This document shows positions 36,301-48,500 of a stretch of DNA of 64,000 bases, in pieces; the first letter of the stretch is position 1; the number at the start of each line of letters is the position of its first letter. The notes under the pieces were generated by a model that saw nothing but the letters and a program-made list of their open reading frames with translations, did no database searches and had not been told where the DNA came from. This stretch comes from Prunus persica. Lineage: Eukaryota > Streptophyta > Magnoliopsida > Rosales > Rosaceae. The DNA lies in contig NC_034012.1 in NCBI RefSeq assembly GCF_000346465.2, forward strand, positions 23,563,833 through 23,627,832, written 5' to 3'. The position numbers were made by a program, and so were the translations under genes.

Positions 36301-36525
36301 AATTACCTCAGGTGTACTCCGAGGATAGTGAATAGAACCTGAAAATAGAATTCTTCTTTCCCCTTTAATGATGAGAGATCTTCCATCATACGTGACATCT
36401 CCTCCACAAACACAACCTTCTTGTGTTATAACTACCGCCACCGCCGCCATAACAAATAAACGCAGCCACGGCCTCCACGACTGCCGCCACTCCATCTCTC
36501 TCTTTGTCTTTCTCACGATCACCAA
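25379..36525 (-). CDS. BGAL: Beta-galactosidase, GH35, secreted
   Basis: Hydrolyses terminal beta-galactosyl residues of cell-wall pectin and arabinogalactan side chains. Eighteen exons: 36525-36307, 35298-35203, 35106-34994, 34372-34306, 34190-34098, 34019-33876, 33736-33642, 29514-29409, 29004-28920, 28800-28682, 28233-28066, 27532-27351, 27278-27187, 26929-26820, 26733-26626, 26478-26371, 25906-25761, 25529-25379. All are GT-AG and in phase, giving 733 aa. A second ATG at 36495 gives 723 aa and a cleaner signal peptide (hydrophobic [11 protein letters not shown]), so it may be the true start. The GH35 signature [13 protein letters not shown] holds acid/base E200; WTENW holds nucleophile E271. 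HGGTNFGRT and the jelly-roll segments follow. No C-terminal SUEL lectin domain, as in some plant paralogues. Intron 7 is 4.1 kb and carries transposons, yet the frame is intact. Confidence 0.93.
28297..28618. mobile_element. CACTA-type MITE in beta-galactosidase intron 10
   Basis: The left end CACTACAAGAAATATTA matches the classic CACTA terminus. The right end, reverse complemented, reads TACTACGGGGAAATTTTA, a diverged copy. A 3-bp ATA duplication flanks it (28294-28296 and 28619-28621), as expected of CACTA elements. 322 bp, no coding capacity. Confidence 0.8.
29060..29350 (+). repeat. Interspersed repeat, copy 1 (beta-galactosidase intron 8)
   Basis: Shares long collinear stretches with 34560-34860: GAGAGATTCCTCAAATAAGT versus GAGGGATCTCTCAAATAAGT, then GACACTTTTGTAGGACC, ACCACTCAATTAA and GATTTTTTGCAA-like sequence. 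A TA microsatellite (29049-29070) precedes it. Family not recognised. Confidence 0.7.
30033..32007 (+). pseudogene. Copia gag-pol remnant
   Basis: Gag is open for 298 residues with a CX2CX4HX4C knuckle. Protease, pre-integrase and reverse-transcriptase blocks follow in shifted frames, with the integrase catalytic core lost between about 31560 and 31640. The RT palm motif YIDDM is kept. It cannot support transposition. Confidence 0.85.
32008..32973. mobile_element. GC-rich nested element with GGGCCGGGC ends
   Basis: Interrupts the copia RT frame. The outer ~210 bp on each side are dense in GGGC/GCCC words (GGGCCGGGCC, GGCCCATCG) in opposite orientation, and the middle (32230-32750) is AT-rich. 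The left edge AGGGCTTGTCAATGG is hAT-like. The right edge is not its complement, so the right boundary and family are uncertain. Confidence 0.6.
33271..33390 (+). mobile_element. tRNA-derived SINE (copy A)
   Basis: TATAGTCTAGTGGAAAAG resembles a Pol III A box and TCAAGTTCAAACTC a B box, 45 bp apart, followed by CACCTTGGTAGTGTGTGTG and a GA tail. A homologous copy lies on the minus strand at 49010-49148. It lies in beta-galactosidase intron 7. Confidence 0.6.
34480..34860 (+). repeat. Interspersed repeat, copy 2, preceded by a hAT-like scrap
   Basis: 34560-34860 is the second copy of the repeat at 29060-29350, in intron 3 of the same gene. Just before it, GGGCCTCGGATAAATAGGGC (34512-34531) resembles hAT-type subterminal sequence, without a partner end. 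Confidence 0.65.
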
Positions 36526-36617
36526 TTAGTGTAGACTGAAATTTTGTATATGATCACCAAAAGAAGGTTTATGCTTTAACTACTACGTCTTTTGGGGGAA
36601 GAAGATGAAGATGAGAA

Positions 36618-36623
36618 TATATA
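36618..36623 (-). promoter_or_regulatory. TATA box candidate of the beta-galactosidase gene
   Basis: TATATA on the minus strand about 95 bp upstream of the ATG at 36525. Position fits a plant promoter; no other support. Confidence 0.4.
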
Positions 36624-37220
36624 ACGGATGACAATGTGCATATAGAATGGATGAGTTGGGTTAATTAAAGCATACATACATGGCACGTGACACCTTAGGG
36701 TTTTTAGACCCATACCATAACAAGATACCTAGGGGCAACTTGGTAATTGAAGTCCATCTATCTACCACATTGCAAATGAGATGATGATAGGTCACATGCA
36801 CCTTCTGTATGTTCAGTTGTTTACGTCATAGCTTAGCGTGGCTGGGATGGCAAGGCAAGACAAAAAGAGCCCAACCACCGCACCACGCCAACACACTACT
36901 GTGTATGTGTGAGAAGTAAAGAATCACCGCTTCCACGAAACCTGGGCAGCTGTTGCTTGCTTTGCTTGTATAATTAATTTTTCTTCTGTTTGTTTGGGCC
37001 TCTTTTGCACCAAACCACGAAGACATCGCAATGCAATTTGGTGATGAAAAGCCCAAACCAAATAACCCAGCCATTTCCACCCAACCTTGTTCATCGATTC
37101 AATTGCAAATATATGAATGTTATCAATGACTTCAGGAAAGAATACAACTTTACCGAGTCTTTTAACACACCGATGTGGTGTGAATTAAAGCGCCTCTAAT
37201 GTTTAAGTTAGATTTAGAAT
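36624..37220. other. Upstream region of the beta-galactosidase gene
   Basis: No coding exon seen. The short frames here have no domains. CATACATGGCACGTGACACC (36675-36694) contains CACGTG. Confidence 0.4.
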
Positions 37221-37991
37221 AGGCTTATTATCACAAACATTTTTAAGGTTTACGAAACTATCAAATTGCATCCGTAATGTTTTTTGGTGTCATACGTGGT
37301 CTTTAAAGTTCGTATGTGTGACCACAAATGGTCTCTGTCGTTAGGTTCTGCCAAAAACTCCGTTAGTTTGCTGACATGATATATATATATCACAAAACAT
37401 CCCTAAGGTTCACCCACCTATCACAAATGGTCCTTACGAAATTTTTTAATTTTTTATATTTAAAATTCATAAAATTTTGGTTTTATTTTTAAAATTTTAT
37501 GAATTTTAAATTATTTAAAAATACATATTATATTTTAAATACATGTGACACTATATTATTATAGATGTGGGCTCCATATATATGCCACATCAACAAACTA
37601 ATGGAGTTTTTAAAAAATAATTTAAAATTCATAAAATTAAAAAATTAAAAAACTAAGGGTTTAGGGTTCATAAATGGTCCTCAAGATTAAAATCCTTCTA
37701 TAAATGATTTTTCATTTATAAATAATTTTAAAAAGAAAATTAAAATTTTATGAATTTTAAATGAAAAAACTAAAAAAATTCATAGGGACCATTTGTGATA
37801 AGTGTGTGAACCTCAGGGATGTTTTGTGATAAATATGTCACGTCAGCAAACTAACGGAGTTTTTGACGAAACCTAATGGCAAGGACCATTTGTGATCGCA
37901 CATACTAACCTTAAGGACCACGAGTGACACAAAAAAATATTAAGGATGCAATCTGATAGTTTCATAAACCTTAGAGACGTTTTGTGATAAG
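37221..37991. mobile_element. Long foldback element, ~770 bp
   Basis: The two halves are inverted copies for about 380 bp each. Paired landmarks include TATCACAAAACAT, CTCCGTTAGTTTGCTGAC versus its complement GTCAGCAAACTAACGGAG, and CACAAATGGTC. The middle is AT-rich and itself partly self-complementary. No transposase and no clear target duplication. It shares a TGTGGGCTCCATATATATG core with the 24515 element. Confidence 0.85.
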
Positions 37992-40900
37992 GTTCTTGAT
38001 TCTAGGAACAGTTACCTTCTCCAGTTGATGGAGGTTGGCTTTTATATAGTCTTTAGGTGACTGATTTCTCGTCGTTCACAACTATATGATGTAAGCTTAT
38101 TGGACTTGGGACGTAGGGGTAAGTAAGGGGTTTAATGCACGGGAGCATAGGTTGGGTTGTGTCGGTTTTTATCCCAACTTGATATATAGCAATTTATGAT
38201 TTATTATACCAAAAACTCGCTCATTATTAGGCAAATTCAACTCTTTTGTGATTGGGTTGGGCGGTTCGGTCAGATTAACTCAAAATTAAACCCACATAAC
38301 GGTTTATAATTTTTTAAACCCAATACCCATTCATTATTAGGTCAATTCAACCCAACTTCTAATAATCGAGTTAGACAATTCGGTCTAATCCAATTTACCC
38401 GAAATTGTGTCGACCCCTAATATATTTGCACCACCAATCACGTAATGGTTATAATATCTTGTGATTGACTTGGCGCCACTAATTCGAGGATTGACCATGT
38501 TGGGTTTGCCCTTATACAACTATGCTTGGGCTTTAGAGGTATTGGGCCGAAACGTGGCCCAATTTCCAGACCGATTTGATAGAGAAGACTTTCTCTGTCA
38601 CCTCTGCCAGTTATTGAAACGGTGTGCATTTAATTAGATGCGGATCTATTTCCCTCGTGTGGTTGACGATAATTTCATCCAATTATCACTGATTGTGTCC
38701 ATATGAGTTCTTGTATGTCATCAGTGCTTATGAAAAGTGGCTTGACCATAGCCCAACAACAACTGTAAAAGTATAGGACCTGAAGCTGTAACTGGATTCA
38801 AGTCCAACCACTGCCCACCAATAAACTGCCCCAGATATATATATATATATATTCTTTAATATGTAATAATAATTTGGTTTTGGGAGGGGAAGGGGTTGGG
38901 AGTGGGAAAGGACCAGAAAGCGGGAGAGGTACTAATTAATTGGTCAATATTGACAGCTAGTATGAAAAATACAGAAGCTTCCCAGCAAGTACCCAACTGA
39001 GAACGACTGGACTAGTACCCCAACATGTTCATTTCACTTGGACCTCTTTACTATAATCCCACCATTTACTAGTGAGAGTGATGTTTTCAAGCAACATTCC
39101 TAATCACCAGCTCCAAAAACCAAAACGGCGGCCATTTTAAATCATTAAAGACAACATGAGATCTTCATCATTACAATCCATAAATGGCAACTTGAGATCT
39201 TGTGTTCGTATGGTTTTGGATAACATGTGAATAACCTTATTTTGATATCATAAAGAAGTTGAGATTTCATTTCATAATCAATTAGCAATCGAGAATAAAT
39301 TCTCTCACATCATGAAACAATAAAATTGAAACTTAACGTAAACCCTCGTTATGTTCGTATTTAATTTATTAGAAATAAAAATGAGACTTAACGTGAATTC
39401 AAATTAAATAAACCTTAGTATGTTTACATAAAATTTATGGACGGAGGAAGTTAGATATGGATATGCTGTTGACCAAGTTGTGGAGGAAAGTCGTAGCAAT
39501 TGGACAAGTTGAAAGAAATTGAAGAAAAAGAGCACTAATCTGAATATGAATCGATGATGGTGGGTCCCTTTGTCCACATAAATCTTAAACAAAGCAAGCC
39601 AAGCAAGCTCCAAGTAGCTTCCTGCTTCCACATGCATTGTTTATCCATAAATATATATACGTCAGGCACCACGTCACGCAACACCTTTCTATGTTGAGGT
39701 TCACATGCATCGCGCCACTTTTTTCGACATTATGAACCCGGACAAAGGTTCACTCCTTGCTCCCCAAGTTTCCCAGTCGACATTTTATTATTATTATTAT
39801 TATTTTGTCGTGTCCTTTTCACTTTTCAATATTCATATGGAATATTCTATTCACATGGCTGCCTCAAATTTGTTTTACTCTCGCTCTCTGTCTTTATTTT
39901 AAAGATTTGTCTAATATTCTATTCATATTATACAAAAATTCATATAGAGTCTATTTAGACAGAAAAATCTAAAATTAGCAATTTATCATTTTTTAAGTGG
40001 TTTTTAGAAAATTTTAACACACTAAGAAACAATTAGAAAATAACAAGTGACTAATTTTGTGTTTTTTTTTCTCTTAAAATGAATTCTATAACGATTTTTG
40101 TATAATATGTCATGTTAGAATGAGTCTATTTGTGAAAAGCTCTTATCTTAAGCCAAAGTTCATAAGAAGAAACGTTGCGACTTATGCCAAATCTTTTTTT
40201 ATTTTAATCTTTTCAGGCATGTGTGTCTCATAAGTTTTCGCTTGTAAAGTGAAATCTTTTAAAACTCTTTTATTTATTTTTTGAAGTTTACTTTTGTTTG
40301 TGGTAGAGCATACAAATAAAATACCAAACGAGAGTTCCTTACTTTCTTTTAGACTGCAGAACAAAGAAAAAGAGCACTAGAGAAGAAACAGTACGGACTA
40401 TAGTTGAAAGACTTTTAAAATTAGGAGTTGAGGAAAGACACATGTGGATGTGGTGTAGAAAAAATAAGTAGGAACCCCGTCTAACATCTTAAAAATCAAA
40501 CTTCAATGGTCATGGGCGTGAAAAGTTCTTAAAAAGTTGCGGCTGGATTTTTTGTTTATTTTTTATTTTTTATTTTTTATTTTTATACAAATAATATTAT
40601 ATTTTAATATAATGTAAACTACGGAGATGAAGATTCACTTTATTATTAGAGATCATATTGCGAATGTTAATACTGATGGAACTTACCCTGTTAGTCATGC
40701 TTACGTCCTTCAATTTGAAGTTGCAGCCCTTGAGCATGGTAGCATGGTTAAAGGGCAATACGTTTAAATTATAAAAAAAAAATTAATTATTGCAGGATAT
40801 TCTACTACAGCTTTGAATCATATTTTAACCTCTAGTTCTACTAATAATATTCCTTGGCATATTTTGTCCACGTAAGAAATATCCGAAGGCTTCTTTTTTC

Positions 40901-41683
40901 AACTTGAGCAATTTCAATTTTAACATGTTTATAGAGAAGTAAATATAGACACATACGGGTTAGCAAATTCAAGGTAATAATCATATGTTTATTTATTAGG
41001 AATGGAGGAATTCATGAATCTGTGAACTTAGTAAAAAGAGAATTAAAAAGGGGATACCATTTATGATTTTGAGGGTATTTAATTATAGATTTTAATATAG
41101 AATCCACATTATTTTTAATTCACTATGTGTAATAAAGATATAGGAAGTATGAAATTAGAATAATTCTAATACTAATATTCTAGTAAATACAAAATAAGCG
41201 AGAATCAAAATCATTTAAATATGCGTTCCTCATAAGTAAAAATACTATTGTTAATATGAATGGAATAATATACTCTTACCATATTGATTTAATTGATGTG
41301 ACATATAATATGTACATATCACATCATGTAATATAAAAATATAATAAGTATAGCATTATTCGTATTCACGTTGAGATTTATTTTGATATTGAAAATGTTG
41401 GCAGTTCATTCATAAGTATCTTCCCTGTAATTTTGTTTCTTATGGAAAATAAAGAAAAGGATTATGTGATGCGGCAGAACGCAAGTTCCAGATAGAGAGA
41501 GAGATGATTTGTTTGGTGAGTCGTAGAATTTTGGATTAGTTAATTGTGGATCCATCCATGATCCAGCAGCGCCATGACGTTTTGTTCCATACGTCATGCG
41601 TGCGGGCTAAGGAAACTCCAAATCCATGCAGTTGAACGGTCGTCCTGCAGTTTCCCCTTGGACCAAAAAGTCTTCCACATACC
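37992..41683. other. Intergenic; no gene seen
   Basis: AT-rich. Two imperfect ~110-bp tandem copies sit at about 38192-38302 and 38303-38411 (CATTATTAGG, TTCGGTC words), bounded by GTAGGGGT and ACCCCTAA, possibly a decayed hAT-type MITE. An (ATT)n lies near 39786-39803. A stretch at 40627-40770 is open for ~46 codons but has no recognised domain. Confidence 0.5.
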
Positions 41684-41949
41684 GAACGTGGCAAATGGTG
41701 ATTCGCTGACCGCACAAAATAAAAACTCCTCGCGGAACAGGAGATCGAGGACGACCGTCAACGATGCAGTAGAGGCAGGATTTAAAAAAGCGGAGAGAGG
41801 AACGTCCAAAATAGGTGACGAAAGCAATGACACAATTAGCAAGCTGAAAGTGGCCCATGCGCACGTGGCACCTTCAGGTTAGACCGTCGACTGGCTGCGG
41901 TCAGCCCCTCCACCTCCTCTCTCTCACTCTCTCTCTGAACCCACGTGTC
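41684..41949 (+). promoter_or_regulatory. ABRE/G-box cluster upstream of the NAC gene
   Basis: CACGTGGC at 41862-41869, CACGTGTC at 41942-41949 and AACGTGGC at 41685-41692, all within about 350 bp of the TATA box. Such motifs bind ABF/AREB bZIP factors and are typical of ABA-induced ATAF-type NAC promoters. The regulation is inferred from motif and family. Confidence 0.5.
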
Positions 41950-42024
41950 AAAATTAAAAAAAAGAGAGAAAAAAAAGAAAAAGAAAAAGAATAATGTTGT
42001 GTCTTTATTGAGCGTGCGGGCGGG

Positions 42025-42034
42025 TATATAAAAA
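42025..42034 (+). promoter_or_regulatory. TATA box of the NAC gene
   Basis: TATATAAAAA followed by a ~155-bp purine-rich leader to the ATG at 42189. A plausible core promoter by position. Confidence 0.65.
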
Positions 42035-42188
42035 GGCTTCGGAGTCTTGTAAAAACCCATCGTTCCAAATCCGAGAAGAAACTAGAAGCAGAGGAGCTTA
42101 AACCAGAAGAAGAAATTCAAGGCGATCTACAACTAGCAAGATCAAGGGCAAGCAAGAGCAAGGGAGCTGTAAAAAGTAAACGCTAAAA

Positions 42189-43589
42189 ATGGGAAGTGGA
42201 AGTGAGTTGGAGTTACCGCCAGGGTTCAGATTTCACCCAACGGACGAGGAGTTGGTGAATTATTACTTGTGCCGGAAATGTGCTGGGCAGCCTCTCGCTG
42301 TTCCCATCATCAAAGAGATTGATCTTTACAAGTTTGATCCTTGGCAGCTACCTGGTATAAATAAATTCCCCCATTTCCAATTTTTTATTTTTGGTCAAAT
42401 CCCCATTTCCAATTTCACCATTTCTGATTGAATCACTGGATTTCATTGGGTTAATTTAATGGGTCACCTGGATTTCATCTCAATTGGCCCCAACCCAACA
42501 AAAAAAAAAAAAAAAAAATTTGTTTTATGAACTCTGGATTGGTTGAAATTTTTTCTCTGATTGGTTTGATGTGATTTCAATTTGGGAACTTTGAATTTCA
42601 ATTTTTTAATTTTTTTTCTGCAATTTTTGTCGTTGTTTTTGCAGATATGGCTCTTTATGGAGAAAAAGAGTGGTATTTCTTTTCGCCAAGGGATAGAAAA
42701 TATCCGAACGGTTCAAGGCCGAACCGGGCAGCAGGAACCGGGTACTGGAAGGCGACCGGGGCAGACAAGCACATTGGAAAGCCCAAGGCACTTGGGATTA
42801 AAAAGGCACTCGTGTTCTACGCTGGCAAAGCTCCTAAAGGAGTTAAAACCAATTGGATCATGCACGAGTATCGCCTTGCAAATGTCGATAGGTCGGCTTC
42901 CAAGAAAAACAACAACAACTTGAGGGTACCTAACTTTATCCTTTTGCACGTTATTGACTTTTACCTAATTATTCAATGTCTTCAAATTAAAATGGTTCAT
43001 TTTAATAAACGATGCGATATTGTAAAATACTCTAATATATGAGGTCGGGGATTAAATTCGGTTACAAGGTTATTACATTATCTTGGTCAACTGATCTAAC
43101 ACACGTCTGCAAATTTTATTTTATATTGTGCTAATTTGATTTTATGTATTATTGCAGCTTGATGATTGGGTGCTGTGCCGAATATACAACAAGAAAGGTA
43201 GCATAGAGAAATATAACGTTGCCATGGAGCGCAGTAAAATGACCAAATACCCAGAAATATTGCATGAGCAAAAACCAGAAATGACCCAAATGCCACCACC
43301 CCATACGGATATGTCGTCGATGGATTCAGCACCGAGGGTGCAGCAGACGACGGACTACTCTAGCTGCTCGGAGCACGTGCTGTCGCCAGAGGTCACGTGG
43401 GAGAAGGAGGTCCAAAGTGAGCTACAATGGAGCGGTGATGAATTAGAGAATTCCTTTAATACCCTTGATAATCAGTTCATCAATTACATGGATGGCTTCT
43501 CAGATATTCTTGACTCTTTTGGCGCTGCTCAGCCTCAGTACCAAATGGACCAGCAGAACATGTTTGCCTACTTACAAACCCAATTTTAA
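42189..43589 (+). CDS. NAC002: NAC transcription factor, ATAF1/NAC002-like
   Basis: Nuclear DNA-binding regulator of the ATAF group, which acts in ABA, drought and senescence responses. Three exons, 42189-42354, 42645-42925 and 43158-43589, make 292 aa. The NAC domain fills residues 8 to about 165: [19 protein letters not shown] (subdomain A), [17 protein letters not shown] (B), [15 protein letters not shown] (C), ATGADKHIG with [14 protein letters not shown] (D) and [14 protein letters not shown] (E). The exon layout (one intron in subdomain B, one before E) is the classic NAC pattern. The C-terminal tail is Gln/Asp-rich with [13 protein letters not shown], like ATAF1 tails, and is the presumed activation region. 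ABRE motifs lie upstream. The exact orthologue (ATAF1 versus ATAF2) is inferred. Confidence 0.95.
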
Positions 43590-45581
43590 ACCAAACTTGT
43601 TGGGTTATGAAAGTGGCAGGACCAGAAAAATTTGAGAAAAAAAAAAAAAAGAATGGGCCGGACTTGTGCGGTGCTATTGGAGAGGGCCCTTGACGTAGGT
43701 CCGTTATTATTTTATTTAGTACCTAATATTCTTTTAAAGTTGGTTTAGAGACCAAATGAATTTATGATGTCATAAAAGGACCTGTGGTTAAGGCTCTTGC
43801 TCAGTGAGAAAAGCATCAAGCTGATGGGCTCGGGTTAGATTCTCCATAATATGTTAATACGTAATGATTACGGTAGAAAATTGTTACAATTTCCAGGAAT
43901 TATGTAGCAGAAATTTTTTTAATTTTTCTTTTTAAGTATGCATGACGTGTAATTATAGTGCATTTGATTGATGTTAAGAGAAACAAATGTGTTTGAAGTT
44001 TTGTAGTGGGAATTGAGCCCATCTGATCTTGAAATAGGTTGTTTTGGGTTGGTGAAGCCCTTTCACTTGTATAAATAGAATTCTTTATCACTTGAGGGTA
44101 AATTTTCACCCATGGATACCCATGGGATTGTCTGAAATATATCATCACTTGTAAAGACAGAGGTAAGCTTTATTCTATTTGGACGCTACTCCAAACTTTC
44201 AATGGTTTACATTATAACTTTAATTTTCACACATTAAGTTCGAAGCCTGGATAACTCAGCTTCGCAAAAAAGAAAAAAGAAAAAAGAAAAAAAGAAGGTA
44301 ATTTCATATTGACCTTACATATGTGGGACTTTTGCGCATGATTTACATAGATTTTCCCTTCATATAATTTCTATAGGAGAAAATTTTATTTATTGGTTAA
44401 AACTCAATCAAGGAAGACCCAATGAGACAAAATTGAACGAAGAAATAGAGATATTACTTTTTTTAATGCTGAGATAAGTGCTCAAAGTTGTAACTCAACA
44501 AGGAAGATCTTTGAGTTGTCACATCCTAATAACGTGCCCTAACTTCTTGATTGTTGTGGTCAGTAGGGCATTGGTAATTAAGTCTGCATGATTGCCACAC
44601 CAACAAATATGTTGGCCATCTATATTGTTGTTCTTATCATGCTGATGTGTAGGGAAAAAAACTTATGGGTTTTTCTTCTCCTAATTAACCAAATGTGAAG
44701 GAAGTATGTCGAATATATCAAAAAAGGAGAAAGTGACAACTAGAGGTTGGGTGTACGAATAGGAGATGTATAAGCACGGGTGGAAGAGATTTTGGTTTTG
44801 TTCATCTTTTCTCAACAAAAATGAACTCACGTTAGTCACTAGTTAAATTGAAAATAGGTGTTAAATATTATTGTGTGAGACACAAAGGAAACAAGAAACT
44901 TGAAAACATGATATCCAAACTCGAAGGTGTGTAGCATGTTATATTCCAACAAACTACATATCTATACTGAAAAAAAAGAAAAAAAAGAAAAAAAAACTCT
45001 TTTTATGAAATTAAACATCCTCCTTTTGTCGACCTTCTTATTGCTCCTCCTCCTCTCCTTTAGGAAATTGGTAGACTTCGAAAAATTTCGAAACAGGTAT
45101 TTCCGCCCAAAATGGGGACCTTTGTACTTGTAATGCAATGTTACCTAGAAATTTCCAAGAAATAACGTTATTTGGTAATTTCCTCTGAGCAAAGAAGCAT
45201 TTGGCATTTGGTATCTTCGTTAAAAAATTGGCATAAAAAACAAATGCGGGTTCCAAAATCCAACTAAGCAAAAATTCACACAAGCAATTCCAATGTCAAA
45301 GGAAGAAAAGAATAAAGCAGTTCAAATGTGATGGATTAGAAGGATTCTGCAATAACTTGGAGGGAAGAAGAAAGGTAATTAGCAGAAATCAAAGGAAGCA
45401 AGCAATACCATGAGTCCTGAGTTGCATTCACCCAATTCCGTCATTGGAATATATTCCATTTTCTTTCAGTCATTTTATCGAACACCTTGTGAAGTTTCCC
45501 ATAGAAAAAAGACAAAATAACACTTTTATCTTAAATTTGTTCCTTCGTTCATTCATTCTATTGCCTACTGTGAAACAGAAA
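43590..45581. other. Intergenic; no gene seen
   Basis: Contains the NAC 3' UTR (A-run near 43637) and AT-rich sequence. No domain-bearing frame. Confidence 0.5.
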
Positions 45582-48500
45582 ATGAAAACGGAGGGAAAGT
45601 CTGGGTGGTTGTTGCTGTTGATGTCGCTGTTAGTGATGGGTTTGTCTGCAACTATGTCATCAGCTTCTTTTGGTGATCAGTACCATCGGGGTAGAAGGAA
45701 AACTATGCTACCGGATGAAGCGACGTCGTCTTTGGGGCTCAACCGCGCAGCCTCCTCCATTGTCTTACCGGTTCATGGAAACGTGTACCCTATTGGGTAA
45801 GTCTCGTTGTGTCATTTGTGCAAGTCCATGTGTTTGCTTTTAATCAATCATCAAAATACAAAAAGTGTGTTTCTTTTCAACTCTCTCAAGTCAATGGGGT
45901 TGTTTTGCAGGTCTTATAATGTCACTCTTAACATTGGTCAGCCTCCAAAGCCCTACTTTCTTGATCCAGACACTGGTAGTGATCTCACATGGCTCCAATG
46001 TGATGCTCCCTGTGTCAGATGCACTGAGGTAATTAATTATAAATCACAACTTCATATTGTACTAACTTTTCTTGTTAGAATGCACAAGTTGTTGCTTGTT
46101 ACTGTCTTGTGGGCATCTAGTTTGGAACTAATGCTTGCTTCTAGTTCAAATGGAAAACAGAAAAAAAAAAAATTGGATAGTAAAGAAACCAACATTTCTC
46201 CTGCTTAATTCCTACATGATGATTCTGATACGACATCTATCGCTTCCCTCTCTGGCTGAATTTCTTGTTCATATCTTGCATTGTTCAATTACTGTTCTCC
46301 AATTGTAATGAATCATGGTTTTTTTCGAGTCCCATATTTTCCTGAATGCTAAACCTTCTTAATACAAAAAAAAATTGTTATGGAAAAAGGGTCCTAACGT
46401 ATATTTATCCTTTTACCTTGCACTTTGCAGGCTCCTCATCCATTTTACCGTCCCAACAATGATCTAGTGGTCTGTAAGGACCCCCTCTGTGAGGCCTTGC
46501 ATGCACCGGGTTCCCACAAATGTGATAATCCAGAGCAATGTGATTATGAGGTTGAGTATGCAGATGGTGGCTCATCCCTTGGTGTACTTGTAAGGGATGC
46601 CTTTCTCCTCAACTTTACCAATGGAAACCAGCGAACAACTCACCTGGCCCTTGGGTTGGTAACTTTTCCTGCTTAAATTATTCATCAATATTATCTCTAA
46701 CAATGCTTAATTATCTATTCTACTTAAATATTTGTGTTTCTTGAAGTAATCACCTCCTGATTCTCATCCCCATGCCAACGAAAGAAATTGCCATAGCATA
46801 CCTTAACTTCAAATCCTTACGGAACTATTTATTTGATTTGGCCTACATGGTCTAAGATTTTTTTCTGTTTCTTGCAATGGATTAAGCTCAAATCGTGTGC
46901 CCATCCCTTTTGTTTTGTTTTGTTTTTTTTCCCCAAGAAACTTTGTTTAAACAAACAGCTCTTTGCAATTGCCTAGTAAGTAGCTAGATCAATAACTGCG
47001 TATAATTGCTATTGCAACTTAGATCATAAAGTCCTCCTGGGAATGGAACATGATTAAGTTAATTGTTGTGGATAAGTAGTTTATTTCTTTGAAGTAATTT
47101 AGTGAGAAGAATTAAAGCTGACAAGTTTAATTAATTTGTTTGAGAAGAATTAACAATATGGTGATGCCTCTTGTGATGATTTGGGTCAGATAAAAATGAA
47201 ATGTATGCACCGTACCCTATTGGACACTTGATGAAAACATAAACTAAGTTTAACAATATGATATGAAACAGAAACCAAGCCTTAGATTATACTGAGGCAC
47301 CACAAACCAATGTTTCCTAGACTTGCTGACATACTTGATCTTGATCATTTAATTGTTTAATGTCATGTCTACAGGTGTGGATACGATCAACTACCTGGTT
47401 CATCTTATCATCCAATAGACGGAGTCCTTGGCCTTGGCAAGGGAAAATCTAGCATCGTATCACAACTTAGTAATCAGGGTCTGGTGCGACATGTCATTGG
47501 TCACTGTTTAAGTGGCCGAGGGGGCGGGTTTTTCTTCTTGGGGGATGGCCTTTATGATTCTTCACGCATAGTTTGGACACCAATGTCACCTGATTACGCG
47601 TAATAAACCCTTCTTGAACCCTGTTTTTCATCTAACAAAGGTTTTATTTTAATGTATGCTTCATAATCATCTTTTCCTGCACCAATTATTCTCCTTGTGG
47701 TTTATGCAGCAAACATTACTCCCCAGGACTTGCGGAACTTATAGTCGGTGGGAAATCTACTGGGTTTAGAAACCTTGTTATGGTTTTTGACAGTGGAAGC
47801 TCATACACTTATCTTAATTCTCAGGCTTATCAATTTTTGACTTCATGGGTGAGTTAAGAGCTTTGTCAAAAACTAGTCTGCATTTTCATTACCTACATCT
47901 AGAACTTACAATGCTTTCATTTTCCCTCATATTATGGCTTTTGCCTCACTAAAATTAATCATCCTTTCATTTCCTGTTAACAGTTTTCAGAATGTTGCTG
48001 TTATTCAATGTATATAACTTTAGAATAAAAGTTGATTCATGTTATTCTTGTCATATTGTAGTTGAAAAGAGAACTAACTGGAAAACCTTTAAAAGAAGCT
48101 CTAGATGACAGGACTCTCCCACTTTGTTGGAAAGGTCGAAAGCCATTTAGAAACATACGTGATGTCAAGACATACTTCAAGCCCTTAGCACTAAGATTCG
48201 CCAGTGGAAGAAAAGATACCACGCAGTTTGAATTGCCCCCAGAAGCTTATCTAATTATATCGGTAAATTTCACCTTCCATGATCTCCCTATTTTTCTTCA
48301 TTTCAAGTAGAAGCACTTTCTGTGTTAGAAAACTAATGATGTATATGCTGGCAGTCCAAGGGAAATGTTTGCTTGGGAATTTTAAATGGTAGTGAAGTTG
48401 GGCTGCAAAATTCTAACATTATTGGAGGTAAGAGTTTCCATGTGTATGTTATGAAGCATGACCTCTGAAGACAATAATGATCATTCTTTTTTGGTCCCGT

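Noticed and set aside
40627..40770. Short open stretch (~46 codons) of gene-like composition
   Set aside because: No domain recognised, no splice sites, frame ends in an A run.
41574..41882. 102-codon plus-strand frame upstream of the NAC gene
   Set aside because: Overlaps the promoter with its ABRE motifs. No domain; antisense frames are equally open.
43775..43860. GTGGTTAAGGCTCTTGCTCA followed by GGGTTAGATTC, SINE-like
   Set aside because: A and B boxes too weak and no matching copy in the window.
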